From Puniceicoccaceae bacterium (lineage in GTDB: Bacteria; Verrucomicrobiota; Verrucomicrobiia; Opitutales; Opitutaceae): a DNA stretch of 40,374 nt. The notes beneath the pieces are model-generated. The model was not told where the DNA came from, ran no database searches, and saw only the letters and a list, made by a program, of their open reading frames with translations. Shown here one piece after another: positions 16,006-23,290 of this stretch (position 1 is the stretch's first letter; every line of letters starts with the position of its first letter). Where the stretch lies: contig REEB01000093.1 of NCBI GenBank assembly GCA_007695295.1, positions 1 through 40,374 on the forward strand, in the 5' to 3' direction. The translations under genes and the position numbers were made by a program.

Positions 16006-17130
16006 TCAGGGCGGGGGGAGGGAGGGCAGGCCGAGGCTTTCCAGGGAGAACGAATCGTCGTCGCCGTCATCCTCCGCTTCCGCAGGGTCGGCGGGGCCGG
16101 CGGGCGGTGAGGGAAGGTTGAAAAACTCGAGCGGATCGGTGGGGGTGTCGAGGACGAGGGTGCTGGTGACCTCGAGGGCGCGGCGGGATTGCATGTCTGC
16201 GAGGAGGGGATTGGCGGGATCGGTTTCGATCCAGAGGAAGACGGGACCGGGCTGAGGTTGCTCGGAGGAAGCGGCGTCCGCGTTCTCGGCGGGAGCGGGT
16301 GCGGCGGGGGCGGGCCGGCGGCCGAAGGTGAGGTGGTAGGTGGCGCCGTCGGCGAGGGTGAGGCGGGCGGAGCGGGCGTGTTCGCGGGCCCCGGTGACAT
16401 CGGGATGGTCGAGGCCCCGGGTATGGGTGAAGCGGGGTGCGGTGAAGAGGTTGAGGACGCGGTTGAGGCGGTCGGTTTTGAGGGTGGCGCCGGCGGGGGC
16501 GGCGTCGGAGGACCAGGTGCCGCCGGGCTCTGGGCGGGTGAAAGCGATCGTGCCGCCGTCGGGCAGACCAAGGGAGAAGGCGACGATCTGGTCGCGCTCG
16601 ATCCGGTAAAGTTCGCGGCGGGTCCAGGACTGGGCGCTGGTGTCGAGCCAAAGGTTGAGTTCGGCGAGGTAGGCGGTGGGTTCGCCGCTGTAGCGGAGGA
16701 AGCGGCTGCCGGTGGCGGCAGTGTCGCCCAGCTCGATGGCGACGAGGACGGTGTCGTCGTCACCGAGGACGCGAATCTGGTCGCCGGCGAAGCCGAGACG
16801 CTCGATGCGTTCCGGGTTGCGGCTGACAAAGCGGAGGATTTTGCCTTCCCGGAGGTTGGTGGCGATGCGGCCGAGGCGGGGAAAGTCGATTGGGAAGTCG
16901 TGGTATTCGGCCACGCGCCAGGTGTCTCCGGAATCCTGATACAGCCGGATGGAGGCGCCGTCGCGGGAAAATTCGAAGACGCGGGCGGCGGCGAGGTGCT
17001 CCGGGGCGACGACCGGCTCGCCGATGCGCGGATCGGGCGGGGGCAGGGTGTCGCGGCGCTGCCAGAAGAAAGCCAGCAACGCCAGGAGGGCGAGGACGAG
17101 GACGGTGATGGCGGGGATCTTCAGGTTCAT
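16006..17130 (-). CDS. DUF4340 domain-containing protein
   Basis: A 374-residue protein with one N-terminal membrane helix (about 5-23) and a large periplasmic domain. The DUF4340 pattern is seen in W..VAEYHDFPIDFPRLGRIATNLREGKI, ERLGF and the repeated LTLADGATYHLTFG-type strands. The C-terminal tail is rich in Pro, Asp and Glu (AEDDGDDDSFS) and probably disordered. The gene lies 17 bases after the GldG-like gene, completing a four-gene ATPase-permease-GldG-DUF4340 unit common in Verrucomicrobiota and Planctomycetota. It is likely the outer component of that ABC-type complex. The transported molecule is unknown. Confidence 0.82.
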   Translation of the reverse strand: MNLKIPAITVLVLALLALLAFFWQRRDTLPPPDPRIGEPVVAPEHLAAARVFEFSRDGASIRLYQDSGDTWRVAEYHDFPIDFPRLGRIATNLREGKILRFVSRNPERIERLGFAGDQIRVLGDDDTVLVAIELGDTAATGSRFLRYSGEPTAYLAELNLWLDTSAQSWTRRELYRIERDQIVAFSLGLPDGGTIAFTRPEPGGTWSSDAAPAGATLKTDRLNRVLNLFTAPRFTHTRGLDHPDVTGAREHARSARLTLADGATYHLTFGRRPAPAAPAPAENADAASSEQPQPGPVFLWIETDPANPLLADMQSRRALEVTSTLVLDTPTDPLEFFNLPSPPAGPADPAEAEDDGDDDSFSLESLGLPSLPPP

Positions 17131-17147
17131 GGCGGAGGGAGGTGGGC

Positions 17148-19028
17148 TCAGCCGCGGCGGCGCCGGCTGCGGAGGGTGAAAAACCAGATGCCGGCCACGC
17201 CGACAAGGCCGGGCACGGCGAGCAGGTTGAGCAGGAGGAGGACGGTTTCGAGCCTCTCGATGTCCTCGCGGAGGGCCTTGCGGATTTCGCGGCGCTCGGC
17301 GCGCATGCGGGCCTCCTCGACGCGGAACTCCTCGATGGCCTCCTGAATCTCGGGGGAGGCGACGATTTGGCCGGCCTCGTCGCGGCGCGCCTGGAGGTTG
17401 CGGAGGTTTTCCTGGACCTCGGTGAGGCGCGCCTCCAACTCCTGGAGACGTGCTTGGTAGCGCTCCTGGGCGGCCAGCTCCATTTTGCGGACGACCTCGA
17501 AGGGACGGACGGAGGTGCCCTTGCTGCGGATGCCGATGAGATCCTCGCTGCCGCCGAGAAACTCGAGGCTGTTGGAGGCGAAACTGAGGTTGTCGTTGAG
17601 CGGTTCGAGGGCGGTCATGCCGAGGAAATTGAAGCGCCGCACGCTGTAGTCATCGAGCAGCCAATCGGTGTCGGCGACGAAGAGGAGGGTGCCGGGTCGG
17701 GCGGATTCGCGGAGGTGGGTTTCGGGCCGGGGCGGCGGTGGGCTGTCGTCATCGTCAGCGGGTGCGGGGGGGCCGTCGGGAAAGGCGGAGGAGAAGGTGC
17801 CGCGGATGAGGCCGGCGAGCGTCATGGGCGTGCCGGTGGCGGCGATCTGGGCGGCGAGTTCCTCGGGCTGGGTGAACTGGAGGAGCATGGGGTTGATGAT
17901 GCCGTTGCGGGCGGTGGCCTGGACGAGCGGGGTCAGCTCGTGGTCGGAGTCGTCGCGAAGGGAGAAATGGCCGGCTTCTACGAAGAGGAGGGAGTTGAGC
18001 AGGCTGGTGGGCGGGGCCTCATCGTTGAAATGCTCGTCGCGCAGACTGAGCCAGACCGGATAGGCGACGGTGCCCTGGCCGGTGGAGACGGTGGTGGCGA
18101 GGGCGGTGTCGCCGACGACCTCTTCGGCGCGGTAGCGGATGCCCCAGGCGGAGAGCAGCTCGGGGAGATCGCTGGAGACGCCCGGCGGCGGTCCGCCGAA
18201 CATTTGCTGCTGGCCGGCCTGGGCGCGGAAGAAGCGCGACGAAGGATCGAGGGCGAGGAAAACCGGGCGTCCCGAGAGCAGGAATTGGTCGATGGCGTAG
18301 AGGAGGCCGGGCGACAGCTCCTGCGGGTGGATGACGGCGAGCACATCGAAGCTGTCGGAAAGGGCGTCGGCCCCGGGATCGATTTCCTCGATCTCATAGG
18401 TTTGCTCCCACTCCTGGACGACGACCTGCCGGCGGGGTTGCTGGGGTTGCGGGGGCATGCCCGGCATCTGGGGGGCGCCCATCAGCGGAATGGAAGAAAT
18501 GAGGCCGAGCCGGGGCTTGTCGAACTGCTGGACCGAGTAGATGAGCTTGGAGAGATCGTATTCGAGAAACGGCTCCCGGTTGAGCACGAAAAACGGGATG
18601 GTCGCCTCCATGTCGGCCTGGATGGCGACGAGGCCGAAGTAGACGTTTTCGCCGGTGGGGGTGGTTTGGGCCTGGAGGCCGGCGCGGGCGGCGGCCTCCT
18701 CCTCGGGAGTGTCGGGCCGAGGATCGATGACTTGGAGGGTGACGGCTCCGCGGCCGCGGGCCACATACTGCCGCAGCATCTGCTCGACGCGGGTGGCGTA
18801 GTTTTTGATCGGGGTGGGGACGCCCTCGACGCTGGCGGAAAAGTAGAATTGCAGGGAGACCGGCTCCTCGATCTGGGCGAGCAGACTGCGGGTGCCGGGC
18901 GAGAGGGTATAGAGGCGGTCCTGGGTGAAATCCCAGCGGAAGGAAAGGACGCCGGCGAGGTAGTTGACGAGGACCAGACCGAGGAGAATCAGGCCAATGG
19001 CGATGGTTTTTCGGGTGGCGGGGTTCAT
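17148..19028 (-). CDS. GldG-like ABC transporter auxiliary protein
   Basis: A 626-residue protein with an N-terminal membrane helix (about 8-28). A large periplasmic region follows, resembling the GldG/ABC_transp_aux domain (FRWDFTQDRLYTLSPGTRSLL, QFYFSASVE and a CheY-like central part with LAVIHPQELS). A coiled coil covers about 505-595, and a final membrane helix precedes an Arg-rich tail (RSRRRRG). A Pro/Asp-rich insert lies near residue 425. In Bacteroidetes GldG acts with GldA and GldF in gliding, but in other phyla the same trio occurs without gliding genes, and none are seen here. It is packed between the permease (19-base gap) and DUF4340 genes and is probably part of one membrane complex. 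Confidence 0.87.
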   Translation of the reverse strand: MNPATRKTIAIGLILLGLVLVNYLAGVLSFRWDFTQDRLYTLSPGTRSLLAQIEEPVSLQFYFSASVEGVPTPIKNYATRVEQMLRQYVARGRGAVTLQVIDPRPDTPEEEAAARAGLQAQTTPTGENVYFGLVAIQADMEATIPFFVLNREPFLEYDLSKLIYSVQQFDKPRLGLISSIPLMGAPQMPGMPPQPQQPRRQVVVQEWEQTYEIEEIDPGADALSDSFDVLAVIHPQELSPGLLYAIDQFLLSGRPVFLALDPSSRFFRAQAGQQQMFGGPPPGVSSDLPELLSAWGIRYRAEEVVGDTALATTVSTGQGTVAYPVWLSLRDEHFNDEAPPTSLLNSLLFVEAGHFSLRDDSDHELTPLVQATARNGIINPMLLQFTQPEELAAQIAATGTPMTLAGLIRGTFSSAFPDGPPAPADDDDSPPPPRPETHLRESARPGTLLFVADTDWLLDDYSVRRFNFLGMTALEPLNDNLSFASNSLEFLGGSEDLIGIRSKGTSVRPFEVVRKMELAAQERYQARLQELEARLTEVQENLRNLQARRDEAGQIVASPEIQEAIEEFRVEEARMRAERREIRKALREDIERLETVLLLLNLLAVPGLVGVAGIWFFTLRSRRRRG

Positions 19029-19047
19029 CGGGAAAACAGCCGGGGGT

Positions 19048-19770
19048 TCAGCGCTCGAGGGCGAGCACGTTGAGGAAGAGGGAAAAAGCCATCAGGGAAA
19101 GAAAGTAGACCAAGCCGCGCAGATCGAGCAGGCCGCGCATCATGGACTCGTAGTGGGTGGTGAAGCTGAAGGTGGCGAGCAGATCGACCAGCCAGACCGG
19201 GAAAACCGCCCCGAGCAGGTTGGAAAAAACACCCCAGCCGAGAAAAACCAGGACCAGGCAGACGAGCGTGCTGAGGACGAAGCTGATGACCTGGTTTTTG
19301 GTCAGGGAGGAGGTCAGCGAGCAAATCGAGAGGTAGGCTCCGGCCATCAGGATGCTGCCGAGGTAACTGCATAGAATCATCCCCCAGTCCGGACTGCCGA
19401 GGTAGCCCACGGTCAGTGCCATGGGAAAGGTCAGGACCACCGCGAGGGCGACAAAGAGCCAGCCGGCGAAGAACTTGCCCGCCACGGCCTGCAGCGGCGT
19501 CAGCGGCAGGGTGAAGAGGATCTCGATCGTACCGGAGCGCTTCTCCTCCGCCCAGAGCCGCATGCCGACCGCGGGGATGAAGAAGAGGAAGAGCCACGGG
19601 TGGAAGACAAAGAAGGCGTCCAGCGAGGCTGTGTTGCCGCGGAAAAACTGGCCCACGAAAAAGGCCAGCCCCACCGCCGCAAGCAGAAAGACGATGAGGA
19701 AGACATAGGCCACCGGGCTGCGGAAGTAGCCAAAGAACTCGCGTTTGAAGAGTGCCAGGGTTGCGTCCAT
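19048..19770 (-). CDS. ABC transporter permease (GldF-like)
   Basis: A 240-residue ABC-2-type permease with about six membrane helices. The start LALFKREFFGYFRSPVAYVFL, the ALPAVGMRLWAEEKRSGTIEILFTLPL-like middle (here IPAVGMRLWAEEKRSGTIE) and the LGSILMAGAYLSICSLTSSLTKNQ segment are characteristic of GldF-type permeases. It is predicted to pair with the ATPase encoded 18 bases upstream and with the GldG-like protein encoded 19 bases downstream. The role is movement of an unknown substrate, or mechanical work at the inner membrane. Confidence 0.88.
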   Translation of the reverse strand: MDATLALFKREFFGYFRSPVAYVFLIVFLLAAVGLAFFVGQFFRGNTASLDAFFVFHPWLFLFFIPAVGMRLWAEEKRSGTIEILFTLPLTPLQAVAGKFFAGWLFVALAVVLTFPMALTVGYLGSPDWGMILCSYLGSILMAGAYLSICSLTSSLTKNQVISFVLSTLVCLVLVFLGWGVFSNLLGAVFPVWLVDLLATFSFTTHYESMMRGLLDLRGLVYFLSLMAFSLFLNVLALER

Positions 19771-19788
19771 GATTTCCGGATACAGTGT

Positions 19789-20502
19789 TCAGGTGGTGAG
19801 TTGGCGGAAGACGGTGTCGAGCCGTTTCCCCGGATCGCGGTCGCGTAGTTCGGCCGGGGTCTCGTCGACCACGACCTTGCCGCGGGCGATGATGATGACC
19901 CGCGTGCAGAGGGCGTCGACCTCCTCGAGGATGTGGGTGGAGAGGATGACGGCCTTGTCCTTGGCCATGCCGGTGATGATGGAGCGGACTTCGTGCTTCT
20001 GGTTGGGATCGAGACCGTCGGTGGGCTCGTCGAGGATGAGCACGGGCGGATCGTGAATGACGGCCTGCGCGAAGCCGACGCGCTGGCGGTAGCCTTTGGA
20101 GAGGGTTTCGATGGGCTGGTGGCGGACCTCCCGCAGGGAGCAGAGGTCGAGGACGCGCTCGACGGCCCGGCCGCGTGCGGCGCGGTCGCCGAGCCGCCGG
20201 CACTCGGCGATGAAGCCGAGGAATTCGCCCACGGTCATCTCCTGGTAGGAGGGGGAGCTCTCGGGCAGGTAGCCGATCCGGCTTTTGGCGGCGAGGGGCT
20301 CCTCGAGGATGTCGTGTCCGCCGATGCGGGCCGTGCCCGCGGTCGGCCGGAGAAAGCCGGTGACCATCTTCATGGTGGTGGATTTCCCGGCCCCATTGGG
20401 GCCGAGAAATCCGAGGATTTCTCCGCGGCGGACGGAGAAGCTGACGCGGTCGACCGCGAGGAGGTTTCCGAAGCGCTTGCTGAGTTGATCGATTTCAACC
20501 AT
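19789..20502 (-). CDS. ABC transporter ATP-binding protein (GldA-like)
   Basis: A 237-residue nucleotide-binding subunit. Walker A is GPNGAGKST at 34-42, the signature is LSKGY at 134-138, Walker B is LILDE at 155-159 and the switch histidine is H190 (LSTH). The LSKGYRQRV form is the one seen in the GldA/NosF/CcmA-like group that drives ABC-2 permeases. It is the first gene of the ATPase-permease-GldG-DUF4340 series and follows proA by 81 bases on the same strand, so it may have its own promoter or be read from proA. It is a cytosolic ATPase attached to the permease; the substrate is unknown. Confidence 0.92.
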   Translation of the reverse strand: MVEIDQLSKRFGNLLAVDRVSFSVRRGEILGFLGPNGAGKSTTMKMVTGFLRPTAGTARIGGHDILEEPLAAKSRIGYLPESSPSYQEMTVGEFLGFIAECRRLGDRAARGRAVERVLDLCSLREVRHQPIETLSKGYRQRVGFAQAVIHDPPVLILDEPTDGLDPNQKHEVRSIITGMAKDKAVILSTHILEEVDALCTRVIIIARGKVVVDETPAELRDRDPGKRLDTVFRQLTT

Positions 20503-20583
20503 GGCGGGTTGGACGGTTTTTTTGGAAGGTGATGCGGCGAAAAAGTTCCATCGGATTCGCGGCGGATGTTCCGGTCGCGGGCC

Positions 20584-21867
20584 TCAGGTCCGGATCTGGC
20601 CGTGGCCGAGGACGTGGTATTTGTAGCTGCACAACTCGGGCAGCCCCATGGGGCCCCGGGCGTGGAGCTTGTCGGTGGAGATGCCGATCTCCGCCCCCAT
20701 GCCGAACTCGTAACCGTCGGTGAAACGGGTCGAGGCATTCCAGTAGACGGCGGCGGAGTCGACCCCGGCGAGAAAGGTGCGTGCGGCGGCCTCGTCGGAG
20801 GTGACGATGGCGTCGCTGTGGTGGCTGCCGTCCGTATTGATGGCTTGGATACCCTCGGTGAGGGAGCCGACCAGGCGGACGGCGAGGACGAGGTCGAGGA
20901 ACTCGGTCCGGAAGTCATCCGGGGCCGCCGGGCGGCAGGGGACGCCGGCTTGGGTGAGGATGGCGGCGGCCTCTTCGTCGGCCCGCAGTTCGACGCCGGC
21001 GGTGGCGAGGGCGCGGCCGATGCGGGGGAGGAGGGCGGCGGCGGCGCCCCGGTGGACAAGGAGCTGCTCGGCGGCATTGCAGACGGAGGGGCGCTGGGTC
21101 TTGGCGTTGACCACGATGGCCTCGGCCATCTCCGGATCGGCGGCGTGGTCGAGGTATAGGCAGCAGATGCCCTTGTAGTGCTTGATGACCGGGATGGTGC
21201 TGGTTTCGGCGACCATGCGGATGAGGCCTTCGCCGCCGCGGGGGATGACGCAGTCGATGAGATCGTCGAGTTTGAGCAGGTGGTGCAGGGCCTCGCGGTC
21301 GGTGGTGGGCACGAGCTGGGCGGCGGTCTCCGGGAGGTTGTTTTCTGCAAGTGCCTTGGAAACAAGCGCGGCAAGGGCGGTGTTGGTGTGGAAGGCCTCC
21401 TTGCCACCGCGCAGGATGGCGGCATTGCCGGCTTTGAGGCAAAGGGCGGCGCAGTCGATGGTGACGTTGGGGCGCGACTCGTAGATGATGGCGATGACGC
21501 CGATGGGCACGCGGACCTTGCGGATTTCGAGGCCGTCGGGCCGGGTGTGGGAGTGCAGTTCGGCGCCGAGCGGATCGGGCAGGGCGGCGACTTCCTTAAC
21601 GCCGGCGCCGATCCGGTGGAGGCGCTCCGGAGTGAGGGTGAGGCGCTCGAGCAGCGGCTCGCTGAGACCGGCGGACCGTCCGGCCTCCAAATCGCGGTGG
21701 TTGGCTTCGAGGATGGAGCTGGATTCGGAGGCGAGCAGCCCGGCGAGAACCTCGAGAACGGCATTGCGCTCGGCGGTGGTGGCGACGGCGAGGCGGAGCG
21801 CCGCTTTGCGGGCTTCGCGGGCGAGGCGGTGAATGAAGTCGGAATCGACGGATGCGGTGGTGGCCAT
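20584..21867 (-). CDS. proA: Glutamate-5-semialdehyde dehydrogenase (gamma-glutamyl phosphate reductase)
   Basis: A 427-residue cytosolic enzyme of the aldehyde dehydrogenase superfamily. It reduces gamma-glutamyl phosphate with NADPH to glutamate semialdehyde in proline synthesis. Diagnostic segments are VPIGVIAIIYESRPNVT, ALCLKAGNAAILRGGKEA, IPRGGEGLI and the catalytic Cys in TQRPSVCNAAE, plus the C-terminal GMGAEIGISTDKLHARGPMGL motif. The length fits the family (about 415-430). No proB is in the window. It is upstream of, and in the same direction as, the GldA-like ABC genes, and its start faces the 308-base region before nrdB. Confidence 0.97.
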   Translation of the reverse strand: MATTASVDSDFIHRLAREARKAALRLAVATTAERNAVLEVLAGLLASESSSILEANHRDLEAGRSAGLSEPLLERLTLTPERLHRIGAGVKEVAALPDPLGAELHSHTRPDGLEIRKVRVPIGVIAIIYESRPNVTIDCAALCLKAGNAAILRGGKEAFHTNTALAALVSKALAENNLPETAAQLVPTTDREALHHLLKLDDLIDCVIPRGGEGLIRMVAETSTIPVIKHYKGICCLYLDHAADPEMAEAIVVNAKTQRPSVCNAAEQLLVHRGAAAALLPRIGRALATAGVELRADEEAAAILTQAGVPCRPAAPDDFRTEFLDLVLAVRLVGSLTEGIQAINTDGSHHSDAIVTSDEAAARTFLAGVDSAAVYWNASTRFTDGYEFGMGAEIGISTDKLHARGPMGLPELCSYKYHVLGHGQIRT

Positions 21868-21998
21868 AAGCGGATGGACGCGCCGGTTGCAGGGCGTTCC
21901 GGCGGAAGGGTTTGTGCTGGCTCGGGGGCCTTTGCGCTGTCAAGGGAAATCAGGGAAAAACTGCCGGCGACTCTTACACTTTTTTTACGAATGGAAGG

Positions 21999-22028
21999 TT
22001 GACGATTTTTCTCTGCACCCCATATCTA
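21999..22028 (+). promoter_or_regulatory. Candidate promoter for nrdBA
   Basis: TTGACG at 21999-22004 is one base from the -35 consensus. TATCTA at 22023-22028 follows after 18 bases as a weaker -10. The surrounding DNA is unusually AT-rich for this window, with a run of seven T just upstream. A start of transcription near 22035 would place the inverted repeat at 22031-22069 across the start site. Seen by eye only. Confidence 0.45.
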
Positions 22029-22030
22029 GG

Positions 22031-22069
22031 GCTCAACAACCTGCCAGACCACCAAATGTTGTGGTGAGC
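22031..22069. promoter_or_regulatory. Nested inverted repeats before nrdB, possible operator
   Basis: An outer pair GCTCAACAAC (22031-22040) and GTTGTGGTGAGC (22058-22069) is complementary apart from two bases. Inside it, ACCAC at 22048 and GTGGT at 22061-22065 bound an 18-base imperfect palindrome matching at 14 of 18 positions. NrdR normally represses nrd operons through 16-base palindromic boxes near the promoter. The resemblance here is in location more than in sequence, so the factor is uncertain. The gap 21868-22175 holds no gene. Confidence 0.4.
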
Positions 22070-22175
22070 AACTTGCGAACAACAAGGTATCGCTTTTCGG
22101 CGGGCCCTTTGCTCGATTCCACCCTCACCCAGTATTTGTGCACCCGCAGCGCTCGTTTTCGCCGCCACCATTGCC

Positions 22176-23261
22176 ATGAACAAGACTTACCAGATCGGAG
22201 CCAAAACCTTCCTCCTTGACCAGACCAAAGCCGAAGCCGCCTACCAGGCGAAAAAAGTCATTCTCGGCCGCGAGACCATGACCTTCAATCTCCTGCCCCT
22301 GAAGTACCAGTGGGCCTACGACCTCTACCGGACCATGAAAGCCAATCATTGGGAGCCGGAGGACATCCCCATGGGCAAGGATATCGAGCAGTGGAAGCAC
22401 CCGACCCTGCTGGCGGAGGTGGAGCGCTGGATCATCATGATGGGGATCGGCTATTTCAGTGCCGCGGAGGGCATTGTCGGCGACAATATCATTCACGTGG
22501 TGCGTGAGTTGGTGACCGCTCCGGAGCTCAAGCTGGTGCTCGGCCGGCACGCCCACGAAGAAAACATTCACGCCGACTCGCTCCTCTACATGATCAGTTC
22601 CCTGGGCATCAACCCCCACGAGTGCGAGGCGATGTTCGAGGACATCGAGACGATCCGCAGGAAGAACGAATTCGTGACCAAGATCTCCCGCGACCTCCGC
22701 CGGGGCATTGATCTGACCCAAGTTGAAAACAAGCAGTTGCTGGCGAAAAACATCTTCATGTTCGGCCAGTGCATGGAGGGGACTCAGTTTTACGGCCTCT
22801 TCGGGATGATCCTCTCGCTTTACCGGCAGAACAAGTTTCCCGGCATTGGCCAGATGTTCCGCTACACCCTCCGCGACGAATCCAACCACATCGAGCTGTT
22901 CCGGTGCCTCTTCATGGACCTGGTGGAGGAAAACCCGGAAATCTGGACGAGCGACTACAAAGCCTCGCTGCGGGAGGTGATGGCGGAGGCGGTGGAGTTG
23001 GAGAAGGAGTTCATCAACGACTGCCTGCCCGTGAACTCGATCGGACTGCGGTCGGAGGATTTTCTGCAGTACATCGACTACATTGCCGACCGCCGGCTCG
23101 AAGGGGTCGGCCTCAATCCGCTCGTCGGCGGCGTCAAGAACCCACTGCCCTGGCTGGCCGAGATGATGGACATCAAGAAGGAGCAGAACTTCTTTGAAGG
23201 CCGGGTCACCGAATACCAGAAGAGCTCCGCCTTGTCGGTGGCGGACGACGACGAATTGTAA
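22176..23261 (+). CDS. nrdB: Class Ic ribonucleoside-diphosphate reductase, beta subunit
   Basis: A 361-residue ferritin-like radical-generating subunit that partners NrdA to make deoxyribonucleotides. Family metal ligands can be placed by spacing: E98, E129, H132, E201, E235 and H238. In E. coli the first ligand is Asp and a Tyr sits seven residues after the second Glu. Here the first is Glu and that position is L136, not Tyr. Chlamydia trachomatis R2 has the same Glu and a Phe there, and many surrounding residues agree (IPMGKDIEQW, IADRRLEGVGL, KEQNFFEGRVTEYQ). The protein should therefore use a Mn/Fe or other tyrosine-free cofactor. The radical-path W59 and C-terminal Y347 are present. No Shine-Dalgarno is obvious. 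nrdA follows after 29 bases. Confidence 0.96.
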   Translation: MNKTYQIGAKTFLLDQTKAEAAYQAKKVILGRETMTFNLLPLKYQWAYDLYRTMKANHWEPEDIPMGKDIEQWKHPTLLAEVERWIIMMGIGYFSAAEGIVGDNIIHVVRELVTAPELKLVLGRHAHEENIHADSLLYMISSLGINPHECEAMFEDIETIRRKNEFVTKISRDLRRGIDLTQVENKQLLAKNIFMFGQCMEGTQFYGLFGMILSLYRQNKFPGIGQMFRYTLRDESNHIELFRCLFMDLVEENPEIWTSDYKASLREVMAEAVELEKEFINDCLPVNSIGLRSEDFLQYIDYIADRRLEGVGLNPLVGGVKNPLPWLAEMMDIKKEQNFFEGRVTEYQKSSALSVADDDEL

Positions 23262-23275
23262 ACCGCCCCATCGGC

Positions 23276-23283
23276 AAAGGAGG
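23276..23283 (+). promoter_or_regulatory. Strong Shine-Dalgarno before nrdA
   Basis: AAAGGAGG ends seven bases before the nrdA ATG at 23291, a near-perfect ribosome binding site. It fixes the start and contrasts with nrdB and most other genes in the window, which have weak or no visible sites. Strong initiation could help raise NrdA relative to NrdB. Confidence 0.75.
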
Positions 23284-23290
23284 AAGAACC

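Noticed and set aside
15210-16829. A minus-strand open frame rich in Pro, Ser and Thr overlapping the DUF4340 gene
   Set aside because: Composition is typical of a shifted frame in GC-rich DNA, and DUF4340 is supported in another frame.
17142-19073. A 643-codon plus-strand open frame opposite the GldG-like gene
   Set aside because: It is antisense to the GldG-like gene, is Gly/Glu/Asp-rich and has no family similarity.
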